Notes under the pieces: model-generated
Database searches by the model: none
What the model saw: only the letters and a program-made list of their open reading frames with translations
Told to the model about the DNA's origin: nothing
NCBI GenBank assembly: GCA_963833955.1
Contig: CAWHZY010000021.1
Span: forward strand, 1 to 64,000
From: Roseiarcus sp963833955
GTDB lineage: Bacteria > Pseudomonadota > Alphaproteobacteria > Rhizobiales > Beijerinckiaceae
Direction of reading: 5' to 3'
DNA: 64,000 bases
Program-made: the position numbers and the translations under genes
Shown: positions 45,746 through 54,951 of the stretch, piece by piece
Layout: each line of letters starts with the position of its first letter
How positions within the stretch are numbered: position 1 is the stretch's first letter

Positions 45746-46590
45746 ATGCTGACCTGGCAAGTGGGCCGGGTGAAGATCATCCGCATCGTCGAGATGGATT
45801 TGCCCGTTCCGGCCATGGTCATTCCGCAGGCCACTCCTGCTGAGCTGCGCAAGTCGGCGTGGCTCTATCCGCACTTCGTCAGCGAGGACAATTCCACCCT
45901 GAAGCTCAGCATCCACGCCCTCTTGGTTGACGCGCCGGGGCTGAAGCTCATCGTTGGCGCCTGCATCGGCAACGATCGGCCGCGCGAGATTACCGGCGGC
46001 CAGCCGTTGGCGACGCCGTTCCTGCAGCAACTTCAAGAGGCGGGCTGGTCACGCGACGGAGTCGACGCCGTGGTGTGCACGCACCTGCATGTCGACCATG
46101 TCGGCTGGAACACGATGCTCGAGAACGGCAAGTGGACGCCGACCTTCCCGAAGGCGCGCTACCTCATCGGCCGGCGCGAGTACGAATTCTGGAGCGCCCA
46201 CGATGACGAGGAGCAGCAGGCGATGCTCGGCGATAGCGTCAAGCCGATCTTCGACGCCGGCCTCTCTGAGCTGGTTGAGCAGGACCACGTGATCTCGCCG
46301 GAGATCCGGCTCACGCCTTCCACCGGCCACACGCCGGGCCACGTCAGCGTTATGATCAAGTCCGAGGGCGAGCGGGCGGTGATCACCGGCGACAGGGCCC
46401 ACACCCCTGCCAGATGGCGCACCCCGACTGGTCGTTCGGCGACAACGACCGGAAGGTCGCCGCAATCACCCGCTCGCGCCTCTTTGCCGAATGGGCCGAC
46501 CAGCCGATCCTCGTCATCAGCGCCCACTTCGCCGCCCCCACCGCCAGCCACGTCATCCGCGACGGCGCAGCGTTCAGGTTTGCGGTGTGA
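45746..46590 (+). pseudogene. Metallo-beta-lactamase-fold hydrolase, one frameshift
   Basis: ATG 45746 (MLTWQVGRVKIIRIVEMDLP) starts an MBL-fold protein with the zinc motif VCTHLHVDHVGWNTM (HxHxDH), later STGHTPGHVSVMI, and VITGD with the bridging Asp. The frame breaks near 46405 and resumes as QMAHPDWSFGDNDRKVAAIT, then QPILVISAHFAAPTASHVI with the last His, stop 46590. One base restores about 281 residues. Likely a lactonase or glyoxalase-II-like hydrolase; substrate unknown. Confidence 0.8.
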
Positions 46591-46686
46591 GGGCGGCGAG
46601 CCCCGCTCCCGCCGCTCGCGGACGCCATTCACTGAGGTCGGAGCGGCGGCGGACCCCGGTCCGGGGCGCCCCTGAGGGTCAGCGAC

Positions 46687-46902
46687 TTAAACGCCCGCCG
46701 AGGCTCGGCCGCAAAACCAGTTCTTCTGTCCCGCCCAAGCCTGCTTTGGCTCGCCGTGTTCCGCCAGCTTCCGCCAATGATCGCGCTCGCGGCGCAGATC
46801 GTCCATTTCCTTCCGCAGCTCGTCGCGGTTCGCCGTCACTGCGGCGAGGCGTTGCCGCAGTCCAAGCGCCTCGGCCTCCAGCATCGAGAGCTTGACGGTC
46901 AA
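46687..46902 (-). CDS. Small coiled-coil hypothetical protein
   Basis: A 71-residue frame (start TTG 46902; LSMLEAEALGLRQRLAAVTA, then LRKEMDDLRRERDHWRKLAE) with strong heptad periodicity, ending CGRASAGV. Similar tails occur in bacterial DNA-binding proteins with a coiled-coil C-terminus. It may be a fragment of a longer gene whose N-terminus overlaps the end of the PEP-CTERM gene in another frame. Confidence 0.45.
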   Translation of the reverse strand: MTVKLSMLEAEALGLRQRLAAVTANRDELRKEMDDLRRERDHWRKLAEHGEPKQAWAGQKNWFCGRASAGV

Positions 46903-47031
46903 TTCGTCTCTTGCGTCTCTCGTCGAATTCGACTGCGTCGTCCCGGATCCCGGTGACGCTGCTGGGCCGACTTCGGATCGACGCCTGCATCGGCGCGGTC
47001 CGAGCTGATCCTTGTTGCCGCAGGCTGTAAA

Positions 47032-47745
47032 TCATCGCGAAGAGACCCTCTTGGAAAATTGGATCGGGCGACAGGAAGTCTTGGAGTTCCAATACCCGGC
47101 GACGCCGAGGCCTGCGAAGCCGAGGAGCATCATCACCCAGGTCGACGCTTCGGGCGTGGGTGGCGTATCCGCAAGAAGGTCCATCGAAAACGAAGAGCCC
47201 TCGAACCGGTAGAGATCATTCGGCAGCCAGGGCGTGTTCGACGGCGCCCCGGGCAGAAGGGACCAGGAATGGGAGCCATTTTCGTCGACCGTGCGCTCCG
47301 ACACGACAACCCAATTCGTCAGCAGCGAGCCGGAGGCGTCAGGTTCCAGACGCTCGACCACGACCGTGCCGCCCACGCCCATCGGATGGCCGGCTGAGTC
47401 CGTGGTCTTCCTTGTGGCGACATCCGCCGTGTTCGAGGTCAGCAATTCGCTTCGCGACGTCATCGATGTTCCGAAAGCGGGACCGCAATTGACGGAGCAT
47501 TTGAGCGCCCAATCGCGGCCAAACAGCGACAGAGTCCCGAGCCGCTCAAGGCCAGTGTTGGGCAAAAGCGAGTCGGCGAAACCATAGGAGGAAGCGCTGA
47601 CTTCGCGCGCGCCTGCGTCAGCGTCCCTCACGGATAGGGCGATCGCCGCCGTGGCCGCGAGGGCAAGGGCGATTATGGATAGGGCGACATTGCGGCGGGT
47701 CGCGCCGACATCCATGCGGCCGAGATTGTCAGGGTTCTGGGTCAC
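47032..47745 (-). CDS. PEP-CTERM-like exported protein 3
   Basis: ATG 47745 gives 237 residues: a short cytoplasmic lead, a membrane/signal segment (NVALSIIALALAATAAIALS), then a secreted body with two cysteines close together (WALKCSVNCGPAFG). Near the end is a sorting motif PTPEASTWVMM followed by the hydrophobic LLGFAGLGVAGY. The tail after it (NSKTSCRPIQFSKRVSSR) lacks the usual short RRR end. The motif reads PEA instead of PEP, so exosortase processing is less certain than for the two proteins at 9.5-11.4 kb. Confidence 0.7.
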   Translation of the reverse strand: MTQNPDNLGRMDVGATRRNVALSIIALALAATAAIALSVRDADAGAREVSASSYGFADSLLPNTGLERLGTLSLFGRDWALKCSVNCGPAFGTSMTSRSELLTSNTADVATRKTTDSAGHPMGVGGTVVVERLEPDASGSLLTNWVVVSERTVDENGSHSWSLLPGAPSNTPWLPNDLYRFEGSSFSMDLLADTPPTPEASTWVMMLLGFAGLGVAGYWNSKTSCRPIQFSKRVSSR

Positions 47746-48152
47746 CTTGAATCAAATTTATCACAAATTCGATGTGATGCAAGCATAAGTTGTCTAATGA
47801 ATTAAATCTCTCCTGAGTTGTATCTGTGGGTTCAGATCCATCAGAGCAGCTGGCGCTCTAAATTACCTTTCAATAGGATAAAATGGTGATGCGCCCCAAT
47901 TCTACAGGAACCGGCAAGCGGGCGGACAAATGGAACGACTCCCAGGCGCGGCCGAACATTCCTTGGGCACGGCTACACTCGGTCGGGTTTTCTTCTGCAG
48001 GCGGCGAAAAAGGCGATAAGAGAGGCTGCAGCGACAAAGACGAATGCAGCGCAGCCTGACGAAGCGGAACGGCGCTCAACCCATCGCTGACCGTCGCTTG
48101 CGTTTGAGCTGCGGCGAGACCAGATGAAGCTTTCGCAACCGGAGGCCGGCCC
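47746..48152. other. Intergenic region between divergent genes
   Basis: About 400 bp separate the PEP-CTERM-like gene from the DsbA-family gene, transcribed away from each other. The left part is visibly AT-rich (47755-47880) and probably holds the promoters. No gene recognised. Confidence 0.5.
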
Positions 48153-48833
48153 ATGAGCGAAGCGGATCAAGTTCTCACCATCGACGTGGTCAGCGACGTC
48201 GTCTGTCCCTGGTGCTATCTCGGCGAGAAACGCCTCGAAGAAGCGCTCTCGGAAGAAGCCGGGCCAGTGGTGGTGCGCTGGCGGCCCTATCAGCTCGACC
48301 CGACCATTCCCGAAGGCGGGCTCGACCGCACCGAATACATGGAGAAAAAGTTTGGCAAGAGCGCCAGGCTGCAATCGGCTCACGACAACCTGACCCGGCT
48401 TGGCGCCGAGGTCGGGGTCCCCTTCGCCTTCGACAAGATCAAGCGCTCGCCCAACACCCTCGACGCGCACCGGCTCATCCGCTGGGCGGCGTCGGCCGGC
48501 GTTCAGGCCGAAGTGGCCGATCGATTGTTCAAGGCCTATTTTGTCGAGGGACGCGACATCGGCGACCGCGGCGTGTTGATAGAGATTGCGGGCGAATGCG
48601 GCCTTGACGCCGGCGAGATCGAAAAGCGGCTCGCTGACGAAGCAGACATCGACCTTGTGCGCCAGGAGATCGAGCAGGCTCAGGCGATGGGGGTGAGCGG
48701 CGTGCCGTTCTTCATCTTCGGCGGCCGCGTCGGCGTTCCGGGCGCCCAGGAGCCTTCCGTGCTGCGGCAGGCGATCGCGCAGGCGCGCCAGGAGATGGCG
48801 GAAGGCGCCAACGCGACGGCGCGAAGCGCCTGA
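48153..48833 (+). CDS. DsbA-family oxidoreductase (FrnE-like)
   Basis: This 226-residue cytoplasmic thioredoxin-fold protein has an active-site CPWC in VVSDVVCPWCYLGEKRLEEA and the cis-proline loop GVSGVPFFIFGGRVGVPGAQ. PYQLDPTIPEGGLDRTEYM and SPNTLDAHRLIRWA are typical of the FrnE/2-hydroxychromene-carboxylate isomerase group. A role in thiol-disulfide exchange or stress resistance is the family expectation. Start ATG 48153 follows GGAGG. Confidence 0.9.
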   Translation: MSEADQVLTIDVVSDVVCPWCYLGEKRLEEALSEEAGPVVVRWRPYQLDPTIPEGGLDRTEYMEKKFGKSARLQSAHDNLTRLGAEVGVPFAFDKIKRSPNTLDAHRLIRWAASAGVQAEVADRLFKAYFVEGRDIGDRGVLIEIAGECGLDAGEIEKRLADEADIDLVRQEIEQAQAMGVSGVPFFIFGGRVGVPGAQEPSVLRQAIAQARQEMAEGANATARSA

Positions 48834-48836
48834 GTT

Positions 48837-50230
48837 TTAGGCCGCGTCGTCGAGCCGGGCGACAAGCTCGGGCGGCAGTTCGACGCGCGGCGCTTTATCC
48901 TCGCCCGAATTCGGCGGCGGCGCGTCGCAAGCTCGAGCGGCGGCGCGCCCGGCCGGAGTTCGTGAGAAGTCGGCGATCAATTTCGGCGCCCGGGCCTCGT
49001 CGTCGTTGACGGGCGAAAATTCCAGGACGAGCGGGAGCCGACCGCTTGATGCCGAAGCCGCCGCCTCGCGCGCGAAGTGCGCTGCTTCCGCCTTCGCCGC
49101 TTCGGCGGCGAAACGCCAGAGCAGCGCCCGAACCTTGGCGAGCGCCGGATCGTCGAGCTGTTCGCAGGCGTCGATGACCTTTTGCACGAGCGGCAGTTTG
49201 AGGCTGTCGCCAGCTTTCGGCGGCCTGAGCTTTGATCGCCACGAGCGCGGCGCGAAAGGCGAACAGGACGCCGGCTTTCAAGCCAGCCCGGCGGGCGAGC
49301 GCGGCAAAGCCTTCCCCCTGCGGCTCGAGGATAAAGGCGGCGACGCGCGGCGCCGGCAGGCCCGAGAGTTCCGCCAGAGCCTGCACAAACAGAGTCCGTT
49401 CTCCGCCAAGCAGCGAACGCAGCAGCAAGGCTGGCGTGAGTGCGCCGGCGGCGCGCAGCGCACGCATAAGCTCGGGCCGCTCGTCCGGACGGCATGACGA
49501 GGCGATCGTGCAGATCGCCTGATCGCGCGCCTCGCGGGCGACGCGCTCGGCTCGCAAGGGCGCCATCCATTGCGACGCCTCGACCCCTAGATCTTTCGCC
49601 GCCGCGACCGCAATGCGCGCTCTCAAGGCCGCCGGCAGGGAAGCGCGCTCGAGCAGCGCATCGCGCACGCGCGCATCGTCATGGAAGCGGGTCAGAATGC
49701 CGTGCAGCAATTCGGCTGGAAGATCGATGTCGAGATTGCCGATGAGCGCGAGAACCGCGTCGAGTTGTCCGACGTTGGCCAGCGCGGCGGCCGCTTGACG
49801 GCCCAACTTCGGCCGGCGGGCCAGCGCCATATGCGCGGGCAGATCTCCGTTCCCGACCCAATCGACGAGATCGGCGTCGGTCAGCACGGGTGAATATTGA
49901 AGCACCGCAGCGGCCGCTTCCGGCTCGTCCGCCGCCAGCGCGAGGATCACGGCGCGCGGCGCATCGTGGGCCCTGCACAAAGCTTCCGCCAGCGCCCGGC
50001 GCACCAGGACTGAAGGATCATCGAGTTAGCGCGGTCATCGCCACCGCCGCTTCGGCGCGCACCGACGCGGTCAGATCGGAATAGAGATAGGCGCGGGCGA
50101 GCGCGCTCGCCCCTTGCGCCCGCGCGTCCGCGTCGGCGGTTTGCGCCCAGGACAAAAATCGACGCACTATGTCTGGCTTGGCGCACGACGGCGGCGGCAG
50201 GAACTCGGTCATCGGAAGGTTGGCGTGCAT
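48837..50230 (-). pseudogene. DUF2336 domain protein, two frameshifts
   Basis: ATG 50230 (MHANLPMTEFLPPPSCAKPD) runs to AVAMTAL, then shifts near 50028 to DDPSVLVRRALAEALCRAHD. The HEAT-like helical repeats typical of DUF2336 follow (VILALAADEPEAAAAVLQYS, LVDWVGNGDLPAHMALARRP, FHDDARVRDALLERASLPAA). A second shift near 49215 leads to LPLVQKVIDACEQLDDPALA and the tail PPELVARLDDAA at 48837. Two bases restore about 463 residues. DUF2336 proteins are common in Rhizobiales; function unknown. Confidence 0.8.
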
Positions 50231-50324
50231 GTCGGCCTCCCTGGGCGGTCATGGCGGTAGACGCTAATCGTGCAGATTGCACGCGCATGGTTAAAATCAA
50301 CTTAAGGTTGTACGAGGAACGCCC

Positions 50325-50823
50325 ATGGAGACCGGAACTCTTCGCCATCCGCGCGGCGGCCTCTATTTCGAGGCGTTCTCGATCGGCCAGGTGTTCCGCC
50401 ACGGGCTGACCCGCACGGTCACCCAAATGGACAACATGCTGTTCTCCAACATGACGCTGAACCCGCAGCCGCTGCATATCGACGCGCATTTTTGCGCGAC
50501 CGAAACCGAATGGGGCCGGCCGCTGATGAATTCCCTGTTCACGCTCGGGCTGATGATCGGCATTTCCGTCAACGACACCACGGTCGGCACGACCATCGCC
50601 AATCTCGGCATGACCGATGTCGCTTTTCCGGCGCCCCTTGTTCGAAGGCGACACGATTCGGGTCGAGACCGAGGTGATGGCCATGCGCGCCTCCAAGTCT
50701 CGCCCCGAGGCGGGGCTGGTCGAGTTCCGGCACCGCGCGTTCAAACAGGATGGCACGCTGGTCGCCGAGTGCCGCCGCACGGCGTTCATGCGCCGGCGCG
50801 AGCCTGAGATGCTGACCGTCTGA
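50325..50823 (+). pseudogene. MaoC-like dehydratase 2, one frameshift
   Basis: ATG 50325 (METGTLRHPRGGLYFEAFSI) starts a mesaconyl/itaconyl-CoA hydratase-type MaoC protein. The active-site region is MTLNPQPLHIDAHFCATETE, followed by MIGISVNDTTVGTTIANLGM. An extra C near 50635 shifts TDVAFPAP to PLFEGDTIRVETEVMAMRAS. The end is FMRRREPEMLTV at 50823. It is followed 7 bp later by a CitE-like gene, a common pairing in C5-dicarboxylate and methylaspartate-type CoA pathways. Confidence 0.8.
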
Positions 50824-50830
50824 GGGGCCC

Positions 50831-51581
50831 ATGCGCTCGCTTCTCATCGCGCCGGCGGACGAGCAGAGGCTCGCCGAGGCGCTCGAGAGCGGCGCGGACG
50901 CGATCATCGTCGATCTCGGCGCAGGCCGCGCCGGCGACAAGGGCCGGCGGCGCGGGCCGCGGCGGCGCGATTCCTGGAAGAGACGCACAGCCAGGGCGGC
51001 GGGCCGGCGCTCATCGTCAGGACCCATGCGCTCGATTCGGGCGAGACCGATGCCGATCTGGACGCGGTCATGGCCGGCGCGCCTGGCGCCATTCTGCTGC
51101 CGGGAAGCCTTGGGGCGCGCGAGCTTCCAGCAGCTTTCCGCCAAGCTCGCGGTGCGCGAGGCCCACCTTGGGCTCGCCGACGGCGCGACCCGGGTCATCG
51201 CCGTCGCCGATACGGCCCAGTCTCTTTTCACTATGGGAAGCTATCGCGGCTCGAGCGCGCGGCTCATCGGCGTCGCCTGGAGCTCCGAGATCCTTGCGCG
51301 CCGATATCGGGGCCGAGACGGACCGCGACCGCCTCGGCGATTACCTGGGCGCCTATCGCCTGGCGCGGGAGCTGACGCTGCTTGCCGCGACGTCGGCGCG
51401 CGTGGCCGCGATCGACGCGGCCTTCCCCGACATCCGCGACTTGGAGGGCCTGCGCGCCGAGGCGCTCGCTGCGCGGCGTGACGGCTTTACCAGCAAGATC
51501 GCGCTCGCTCCGGCGCAGGTCGCCGTTATCAATGAAATCTTCCCGCCGCGAACCGCGCCCGTCGCCGAGAGCGGCGCCTAG
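50831..51581 (+). pseudogene. CitE-like HpcH/HpaI family lyase, several frameshifts
   Basis: The pieces read in order as a malyl/citramalyl-CoA lyase-type protein: MRSLLIAPADEQRLAEALES and GADAIIVDLG; then FLEETHSQGGGPALIVRTHA; DADLDAVMAGAPGAILLP; HLGLADGATRVIAVADTAQS; SSARLIGVAWSSEILAR; ADIGAETDRDRLGDYLGAYR; and AFPDIRDLEGLRAEALAARR, stop 51581. At least three frame changes are needed (about 50930, 51105 and 51295). CoA-lyases of this group cleave or form beta-hydroxyacyl-CoAs. Clearly not translatable as shown. Confidence 0.78.
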
Positions 51582-51647
51582 CGCGTGGCGCAGAAGCAAT
51601 CGAGGGAACGAAGGGCGCCCGGCGTTCCCCCGGATCGCGTCGCCGTA

Positions 51648-51667
51648 GCCCGTCCGGAAGGACGGGC
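51648..51667. repeat. Short hairpin with GGAA loop
   Basis: GCCCGTCC and GGACGGGC form a perfect 8-bp stem around GGAA. It lies in the gap after the CitE-like gene and resembles small intergenic repeats common in Rhizobiales. Confidence 0.55.
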
Positions 51668-51776
51668 GTCTTCGACGCCCTATCGCTCGCGATGACGGCG
51701 ACGTCCAAACACGCCGCGCTTTAGCGCGGATTGCATTGGGGTCGAACCGCGATCGTCATCGCGACCCCACCACCCC

Positions 51777-51804
51777 CACCCGCCCCCACAAGAGGGGGCG
51801 GGTG
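51777..51804. terminator. Strong hairpin between convergent genes
   Basis: CACCCGCCCCC and GGGGGCGGGTG form a perfect 11-bp stem with a 6-nt loop, between the CitE-like gene and the convergent MFS gene. There is no T-run, so it may be a bidirectional terminator or only a repeat. Confidence 0.45.
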
Positions 51805-51856
51805 CGCTAACGCCGGCGGTTCAACGAAATGCGGCAAGCTCAGCATCAGGCCGACC

Positions 51857-53308
51857 TTATCCGACCGCCGACAGCGGCGCCGCCACCTGTTCGAGCGGCT
51901 TGCGCTCGGCGTTGATGGCGTACAGCCAGGCGACGACGGCGGCGGCGAACATGAGACAAGCGGCGAAAACATAGCCGCCGAAGATGCTGGCCCGCGACCC
52001 GCTTTCGATCAGCTTGCCGAAAATGAGCGGCGCGGCGACGCCGCCGATGCCGGTTCCGATTGCATAAAAGATCGCGATGGCCATGGCGCGAATTTCGATC
52101 GGAAAGGTCTCGCTGACCGTGAGATAAGCCGCGCTCGCCGCCGGAGAGGCGATGAAGAACACGATCATCCAGCCGATCGTCTGGCCCATGGCGGACAAGA
52201 GATCCTGCTGGAAGGCGAGGGCGACCGCCAGCATGAGCACGCCTGAGAGGCCGTAGGTCAATGTGATCATGATGCGGCGCCCAAGCGTATCGAACAGGCG
52301 CCCGAGCAACACGGGCCCGAGAAAATTGCTGAGCGCGAAGGGCAGGATGTACCAGCCGACGGAGCCTGAGCCGACGGAGTAGAATTTCGTCAACACGAGT
52401 GCGTAGGTGAAGAAGATCGCATTGTAGAAGAACGCCTGCGCCGCCATCAGCGTCAGCCCGACGAACGTCTGCACGCGATGGCGGTTGATCAGCGTGTCGA
52501 ACACTTCGCTGAGCGGCGTATGCTCACGCGAGCGCAAGCGGATCGATTTGTCGGCAGAGACCGGCTCGAGCTTGACCCCCTCCTTGTCAAATCCCTGTTC
52601 GATGCCTTTGACGACGTCCTCGCCCTCCTTTTCCCGCCCATGGATCGCGAGCCAGCGGGGGCTTTCGGGCACCCACATGCGCATGAAGAAGACGGCAAGA
52701 CCCAGAATGGCGCCGGTCAGGAACGCGAGGCGCCATCCCCACTCCGAAGGGATGAGCGCCGGATTGAGCAGCACGACCGCGACCACGGCGCCGAGCGCCG
52801 CGCCAACCCAGAAACTGCCGTTGATCGTGAGATCGAGTTGGCCGCGGTAGCGCGCGGGGACCAGCTCCTGGATGGTCGAATTGATGGCGGAATATTCACC
52901 CCCGATCCCGCAGCCGGTGAAGAAGCGAAACAGGAAGAAGGCGAAGCCGTTCCAGGCGAGGCCGGTAAGCGCGGTCGCGATGAGGTAGACGACGATGGTG
53001 ATGAAGAAGAGTTTTTTTCGCCCGAGCCGGTCGGTCAGCCAGCCGAAAAACAGCGCCCCGACCACGGCGCCGAGAAGGTAGGCGCTGCCGGCCAATCCGA
53101 CCTCGGAATCGGAGAAGCGAAGCGCCGGGCTGTCTTTCAATGCCGACGCGACCGATCCCGCAAGCGTGACTTCGAGTCCGTCGAGAATCCAGGTGATGCC
53201 TAGCGCGGCGATAACCAGGACGTGAAAACGGCCCCAGGGTAGACGTTCCAGCCGAGCCGGAATGAGGGTCGAAATCTCTTGCGATGTATGCGCGGATGTC
53301 GCCGACAT
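51857..53308 (-). CDS. MFS transporter (sugar/acid porter type)
   Basis: This 483-residue inner-membrane transporter has 12 membrane segments. Signature motifs are the loop 2-3 GWLTDRLGRKKLFF, the N-domain GGEYSAINSTIQELVPARYR, PESPRWLAIHGR before the central loop, and the C-domain loop GRLFDTLGRRIMITL. The charged central loop is about 60 residues. It lies upstream of nothing in its own operon; the FGGY kinase gene on the same strand ends 90 bp before its start. A role in uptake of rhamnose or a related compound is possible from context only. Confidence 0.87.
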   Translation of the reverse strand: MSATSAHTSQEISTLIPARLERLPWGRFHVLVIAALGITWILDGLEVTLAGSVASALKDSPALRFSDSEVGLAGSAYLLGAVVGALFFGWLTDRLGRKKLFFITIVVYLIATALTGLAWNGFAFFLFRFFTGCGIGGEYSAINSTIQELVPARYRGQLDLTINGSFWVGAALGAVVAVVLLNPALIPSEWGWRLAFLTGAILGLAVFFMRMWVPESPRWLAIHGREKEGEDVVKGIEQGFDKEGVKLEPVSADKSIRLRSREHTPLSEVFDTLINRHRVQTFVGLTLMAAQAFFYNAIFFTYALVLTKFYSVGSGSVGWYILPFALSNFLGPVLLGRLFDTLGRRIMITLTYGLSGVLMLAVALAFQQDLLSAMGQTIGWMIVFFIASPAASAAYLTVSETFPIEIRAMAIAIFYAIGTGIGGVAAPLIFGKLIESGSRASIFGGYVFAACLMFAAAVVAWLYAINAERKPLEQVAAPLSAVG

Positions 53309-53397
53309 AAAGGTCCCCGCTCAATGCAGCCCGCATTGTCCCGGGTGGGAAACGGGATCGCGGCCGGAAGGTTGCGTAATGCGTCTCCGGTCGGCGC

Positions 53398-54762
53398 TTA
53401 AAGCGCCTGCTCCCACCGATCCCGGTAGGCCTCAAGTCCGGACAGGTCCCACCGGCGCGCCGGCTCGAGCCGCGGCGGCGAATGAGGTTCGCCCCAATGG
53501 GCGAGCATCGCCGCGCCGGCTGCGGCGCCTGCGCTCATCGGCGCAGTCACCACCCGCCGGCCGGGCATGAGGCGGGCGAGCACGGCGGCGAATGCGGGCG
53601 AGCGGGTGAATCCGCCTTCGACGATGAGTTCGCCCGGCGCTTCGAGGCGGCGAAGCATGTGCGCGGTCATCAACGCCGAATAGAGAGTCGCAAGCGCCGC
53701 ACGCGCTTTTGGCGTCGTTGGCGCGGGGCCTTCGATCACACCTTTGCGCGCGGCGAACGGGCCGCCCTGATCCGAGAACGCGGGCAAGGCGAGCGCGCCG
53801 GAGGCGATGATCGCGGCGACGTCGGAATCGTCCGCGTCGGCCGGTGCGTCGCCGGTCAGGAGCGAGTACTCACGCCCACCCATGAAGCGCGCGGTTGGCA
53901 CCGGCTCCCCGCGCACATCGACGTTCGCCAGCATGTCGGCTTCCGGATCGAGCCGCGCCGTTCCGCCGACGGCCATGATGATGACCCAGGTCCCGGTCGA
54001 GATCACGGTGAACGGCTCGCGCCGGGACAGAAGATGCGGCACGAGCGAGGCGTTCGAATCATGCGCGCCGCAGATGACGCGCACATCGGGGGACAAGCCG
54101 GTCGCAGCGGCGACCTCAGGCTTGAGCGTTCCGAGCGTGTCCCAGGCCTTGCGCATTGGCGGGAAAAGCCGCCGCCAGCCGAGCTTGTCGACCATGCTCG
54201 AGAGATCGCCCTCTTTCGGGCGCCACAGGTCCGTGTGCGCGCCCATGGCGGTGAATTCGTCGCCGCGACGCCGCTTAGGCGCCATGACCAATATTGCGGA
54301 TAGCCAAGAAACGCTCGCGCGGCGGCGAACTCGGCCGGGAACGCGCGCTGAAGATAGTAGACCTGACGGCCGAGATTGAGCCCGCGCGGGAGGTTCGGCG
54401 ACAGCGTCTCCTCGAACGGCGGGCGAAGCTTGTCGTATTCCGCCGCGATCTCCGGATCGATGTCGAACTCATAGTCGACGGCCGGCAGCGCGGCGTCCTT
54501 GTCCGCGACCAGCACGCCCGCCGCGCCATGCGCCGAGATGGAAATCGCCTCGATGGGAAAACGCGCGCCGAATTCCTTCAGCGCGCCGATGAGGAACGTC
54601 CAGGCGCCTTCGGTGTAAAGGCTTCGATACGGGCCAGCGCGCATACGGCAAGAGCGATGCGTTAGGATGACCGCGCTCGGCCACGACCTTGCCCGTGGCA
54701 TCGAACACGACGACCTTCATGTTCGTCTTGCCGACATCGAAGACCGCAACGCAGCGGCTCAT
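53398..54762 (-). pseudogene. rhaK: FGGY-family sugar kinase (rhamnulokinase-like), two frameshifts
   Basis: ATG 54762 (MSRCVAVFDVGKTNMKVVVF) carries the phosphate-1 motif of FGGY kinases. The frame shifts near 54660 to GAWTFLIGALKEFGARFPIE, AISISAHGAAGVLVADKDAA and LGYPQYWSWRLSGVAA. It shifts again near 54265 to EFTAMGAHTDLWRPKEGDLS, VICGAHDSNASLVPHLLS and STGTWVIIMAVGG. The adenosine motif ELIVEGGFTRSPAFAAVLAR and the end RDRWEQAL (53398) follow. Two bases restore about 455 residues. Its place after rhaS matches the kinase of the Rhizobium rhamnose operon, where it is needed for growth and transport. Confidence 0.8.
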
Positions 54763-54812
54763 GCGTCAATCCAGATGGAACACTTCCGCGAGCAGCGGCG
54801 CGCGCTTGAATG

Positions 54813-54951
54813 AACTCGTCATCGCGAGGAGCGAAGCGACGCGGCGATCCAGGAGTCGCAGGGCACCCCAGGTTCCCCCGATTGCTTCCCCCCGGGGCGT
54901 GGACCCGGGGGTCGCCATGACGATCGCGGTTCGACCAATTGCGCCTTCGGT
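54813..54951. repeat. Intergenic repeat-like sequence between kinase and rhaS
   Basis: The stretch contains GCGAGGAGCGAAGCGACGCG followed by GCGATCCAGGAGTC, a pattern widespread in intergenic DNA of Rhizobiales. It also contains CATGACGATCGCGGTTCGAC, whose reverse complement recurs at 51739-51763 (GTCGAACCGCGATCGTCAT). It separates the broken kinase from rhaS. Confidence 0.5.

Noticed and set aside
54813..54951. Small gene between the kinase and rhaS
   Set aside because: The stretch is composed of intergenic repeat-like sequence and has no ribosome binding site or family signature.
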